From assembly GCA_964458015.1 (NCBI GenBank), contig CAYWGR010000227.1, positions 1-7,375 of the forward strand: DNA of 7,375 bases, written 5' to 3'. The DNA is from CAYWGR01 sp964458015. Its GTDB lineage: Bacteria > Planctomycetota > Planctomycetia > Pirellulales > Thermoguttaceae. Below the pieces are notes generated by a model, which ran no database searches, was not told the origin of the DNA, and worked only from the letters and a program-made list of their open reading frames with translations. The translations under genes and the position numbers were made by a program. Below are positions 5,827 through 7,375 of this stretch, piece after piece; the first letter of the stretch is position 1; each line of letters opens with the position of its first letter.

Positions 5827-6744
5827 ATGGAACACGAATTTATTTCCTGGATCCGCGAACGATTACCCTCACATCCCCTTCTAAAAATCGGAGTGGGCGA
5901 TGACGCCGCCGTGCTGCGCATGGCGGGCGTCGAGGAATGCGTCGTCACGGTCGATATGCTGATGGATCACGTGGATTTCGAGCTGGCTCAAGTGGATCCT
6001 CGGGTTGTAGGCCGCAAAGCCTTGGCGGCAAATTTAAGCGATCTGGCCGCGATGGCCGCCCAACCGCTGGCCGGCGTTATCGCCGTGGCATTGCCTTGCG
6101 AGCGATGCTCGGAATTGGCCAAGGCTCTCTATGAAGGCATCATGCCATTGGCCGAACAATATGATTTGCTCATTGCCGGAGGCGATACCAATACCTGGGA
6201 AGGTCCGCTGGTGATCAGCATCACCCTGATCGGCAAAGTGACCGGCCGAGGTCCGTTGTGCCGCAACGGCGCTAAGCCCGGCGACCGTATTTTGGTAACG
6301 GGCTTTTTCGGAGGCAGCATTCTCCGGCGGCATCTCGATTTCGATCCTCGCGTCCGCGAAGCGATTACGTTACACGCGAATTACGAATTGCACGCCGGCA
6401 TCGATTCGAGCGACGGCCTGTCGCTGGATCTGTCGCACATCCTGGAAGAAAGCGATTGCGGAGCCGTTATCGAGAGCGAGGCAGTGCCGATTGACGGCGA
6501 TGCGCGCCGATTGGCTTGCCGTTTGAACGACGGCTCGACGCCATTAGATCACGCCTTGGGCGACGGCGAGGATTTCGAGTTGATCTTGGCCGTGCCGCCC
6601 GAGGAAGCCAAGCGAATTATCGAGGCCCAGCCGCTTGACGTGCAAATCACCGACATCGGCTGTTTTACCGACGAGCCGGGCCTATGGATCCATGACTCGC
6701 GTGGGAGCCGCCGTCCTCTGACGCCGCGCGGCTGGCAGCACTAG
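5827..6744 (+). CDS. thiL: Thiamine-monophosphate kinase ThiL
   Basis: ThiL phosphorylates thiamine monophosphate with ATP to give thiamine diphosphate, the active cofactor, in the cytoplasm. The 305-aa product has the family motifs in order: the Mg-ATP binding GVGDDAAVL (22-30), Asp43 in TVDML, KALAANLSDLAAM (64-76), GGDT (118-121), the product-side GIDSSDGLSLDL (191-202) and LGDGEDFEL (244-252). The central helical part after FFGGSILRRHLDF is short compared with the E. coli enzyme and joins quickly to GIDSSDGL; this compact form, with a C-terminal LTPRGWQH, fits planctomycete ThiL. ATG 5827 gives the expected N-terminus (MEHEFISWIRERL), but no clear Shine-Dalgarno site precedes it. tsaE begins about 33 bases downstream on the same strand. 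Function is certain at family level. Confidence 0.95.
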   Translation: MEHEFISWIRERLPSHPLLKIGVGDDAAVLRMAGVEECVVTVDMLMDHVDFELAQVDPRVVGRKALAANLSDLAAMAAQPLAGVIAVALPCERCSELAKALYEGIMPLAEQYDLLIAGGDTNTWEGPLVISITLIGKVTGRGPLCRNGAKPGDRILVTGFFGGSILRRHLDFDPRVREAITLHANYELHAGIDSSDGLSLDLSHILEESDCGAVIESEAVPIDGDARRLACRLNDGSTPLDHALGDGEDFELILAVPPEEAKRIIEAQPLDVQITDIGCFTDEPGLWIHDSRGSRRPLTPRGWQH

Positions 6745-6777
6745 TCGTTGCCGTCTGCCCCCATTACAATGGAATTC

Positions 6778-7317
6778 ATGCAAATAGCTTTCGATTCTTA
6801 TAGCGAAGAGGATACGGCATCCCTGGGCGCGGCTTTGGCCGACGTTTTGCCCGAGGGTACCGCCGTATCGCTTTGCGGCACTCTGGGCGCGGGGAAAACC
6901 CGCCTTGTGCAGGCGATTGCCGAGGGCGCGGGCGTGGACCGGCGCGATGTTCTAAGCCCTACGTTCGTTCTACTTCAGGAATATCACGGCCGGCGGTCGA
7001 TCTATCACATCGATGCTTATCGTCTTCGCGATGAGGATGAGTTTCTTGAACTGGGGCCCGAGGAATTATTCGAGAGCGACGGCTTGGTGTTGGTCGAATG
7101 GGCGGATCGCGTGGAACATTGCATGCCGCAAGAACGTTTGGAGATCCACATCGACGTCATCGGTCCGGAATCCCGGCGATTTACGATCATTTCGGTGGGA
7201 GAAAAACACATCGCAACGCTCGAGCGTCTTGCACAAAAGCTCGGCACGTCATCCATCGGAGAGAACTGCAAAGCCGCCAAAAGCAGTCATTCTGAGCGGA
7301 GCGAAGAATCTCTGTAA
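6778..7317 (+). CDS. tsaE: tRNA t6A biosynthesis ATPase TsaE, with repeat-derived C-terminal tail
   Basis: TsaE is the ATPase that, with TsaB and TsaD, adds the threonylcarbamoyl group to A37 of ANN-decoding tRNAs. The 179-aa product shows Walker A GTLGAGKT (34-41), the SPTFVLLQEY segment (60-69), HIDAYRL (77-83) and VEWADR (106-111), all typical of the family. E. coli TsaE is about 153 aa; here the extra length is a C-terminal extension whose final residues, SHSERSEESL, are translated from a dispersed repeat. ATG 6778 (MQIAFDSYSEED) is preferred because a GGA (6771-6773) lies just upstream; ATG 6769 (adding MEF) and TTG 6748 are possible alternatives. TACAAT (6765-6770) would place a transcription start almost on ATG 6778, but no -35 box supports it. 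The thiL-tsaE order resembles the Bacillus thiL-ydiB-ydiC cluster; tsaB is not seen within the window. Confidence 0.93.
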   Translation: MQIAFDSYSEEDTASLGAALADVLPEGTAVSLCGTLGAGKTRLVQAIAEGAGVDRRDVLSPTFVLLQEYHGRRSIYHIDAYRLRDEDEFLELGPEELFESDGLVLVEWADRVEHCMPQERLEIHIDVIGPESRRFTIISVGEKHIATLERLAQKLGTSSIGENCKAAKSSHSERSEESL

Positions 7318-7371
7318 GCCTATACCACGTCCCGATATGCCACCGAGATCCTTCGCTTCGCTCAGGATGAC
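7286..7371 (-). repeat. Paired inverted-repeat (REP/MITE-like) element, copy 2
   Basis: Two 27-bp arms (7286-7312 and 7345-7371) in opposite orientation are separated by 32 bases. Read on the minus strand the order is the same as in copy 1: first the arm with stem ATCCT/AGGAT, then GGTG in the spacer, then the reversed arm with stem ATTCT/AGAAT. The loop core is again GAGCG-N-AGCGA. The proximal arm overlaps the tsaE 3' end and includes its last codons. The window stops four bases after the element. Confidence 0.8.
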
Positions 7372-7375
7372 AGTT

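Noticed and set aside
6748..6777. Earlier tsaE starts at TTG 6748 or ATG 6769
   Set aside because: Neither has a ribosome site, and the TsaE family normally begins close to the segment encoded from 6778; ATG 6769 is still possible.
5544..7371. CRISPR-like repeats
   Set aside because: Only two inverted pairs more than 1.6 kb apart, with no regular direct repeat array and no cas genes.

Overview
The window reads as ordinary chromosomal DNA of moderately high GC, most likely from a planctomycete (Pirellulales-like). That assignment is an inference. It rests on the compact ThiL with its GGSILRRHLDFDPRV segment and GW-H C-terminus, on the MacB-type fused transporter, and on the style of the short palindromic intergenic repeats. 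No marker gene fixes the taxonomy. All recognised genes lie on the + strand.

Region 1 (1-5331) is a probable co-oriented transcription unit. It begins with the 3' part of a MacB-type ABC transporter (ATPase fused to permease, cut by the window start). Seventeen bases later come two tandem paralogous GT1/CrtX-like glycosyltransferases (429 and 430 aa, about 51% identical by hand alignment). A GT32-like (DXD sugar-binding) glycosyltransferase follows. The gaps are 17, 38 and 64 bases. The arrangement suggests glycosylation of a lipid, pigment or secondary metabolite coupled to an efflux/export pump. The substrate cannot be read from the sequence.

Region 2 (5332-5826) is a 495-base intergenic region full of small palindromes. 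It holds a terminator-like hairpin, a GGCGGG-stem hairpin repeat, an 85-bp paired inverted-repeat element, flanking direct and inverted repeats, and a TATAAT box with a short structured leader ahead of thiL.

Region 3 (5827-7375) holds thiL (thiamine-monophosphate kinase) followed by tsaE (ATPase for tRNA t6A synthesis), a gene order also known from Bacillus. A second copy of the paired repeat element, inverted relative to the first, begins inside the 3' end of tsaE and supplies its last ten residues and stop codon.

I do not see a defence system, phage, insertion sequence, CRISPR array, tRNA or rRNA. The most distinctive structure is the repeat family. Four arms vary at only four of 27 positions, two of which covary to preserve a stem. 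The arm order is conserved in both elements, and the loop core is shared with a different hairpin.
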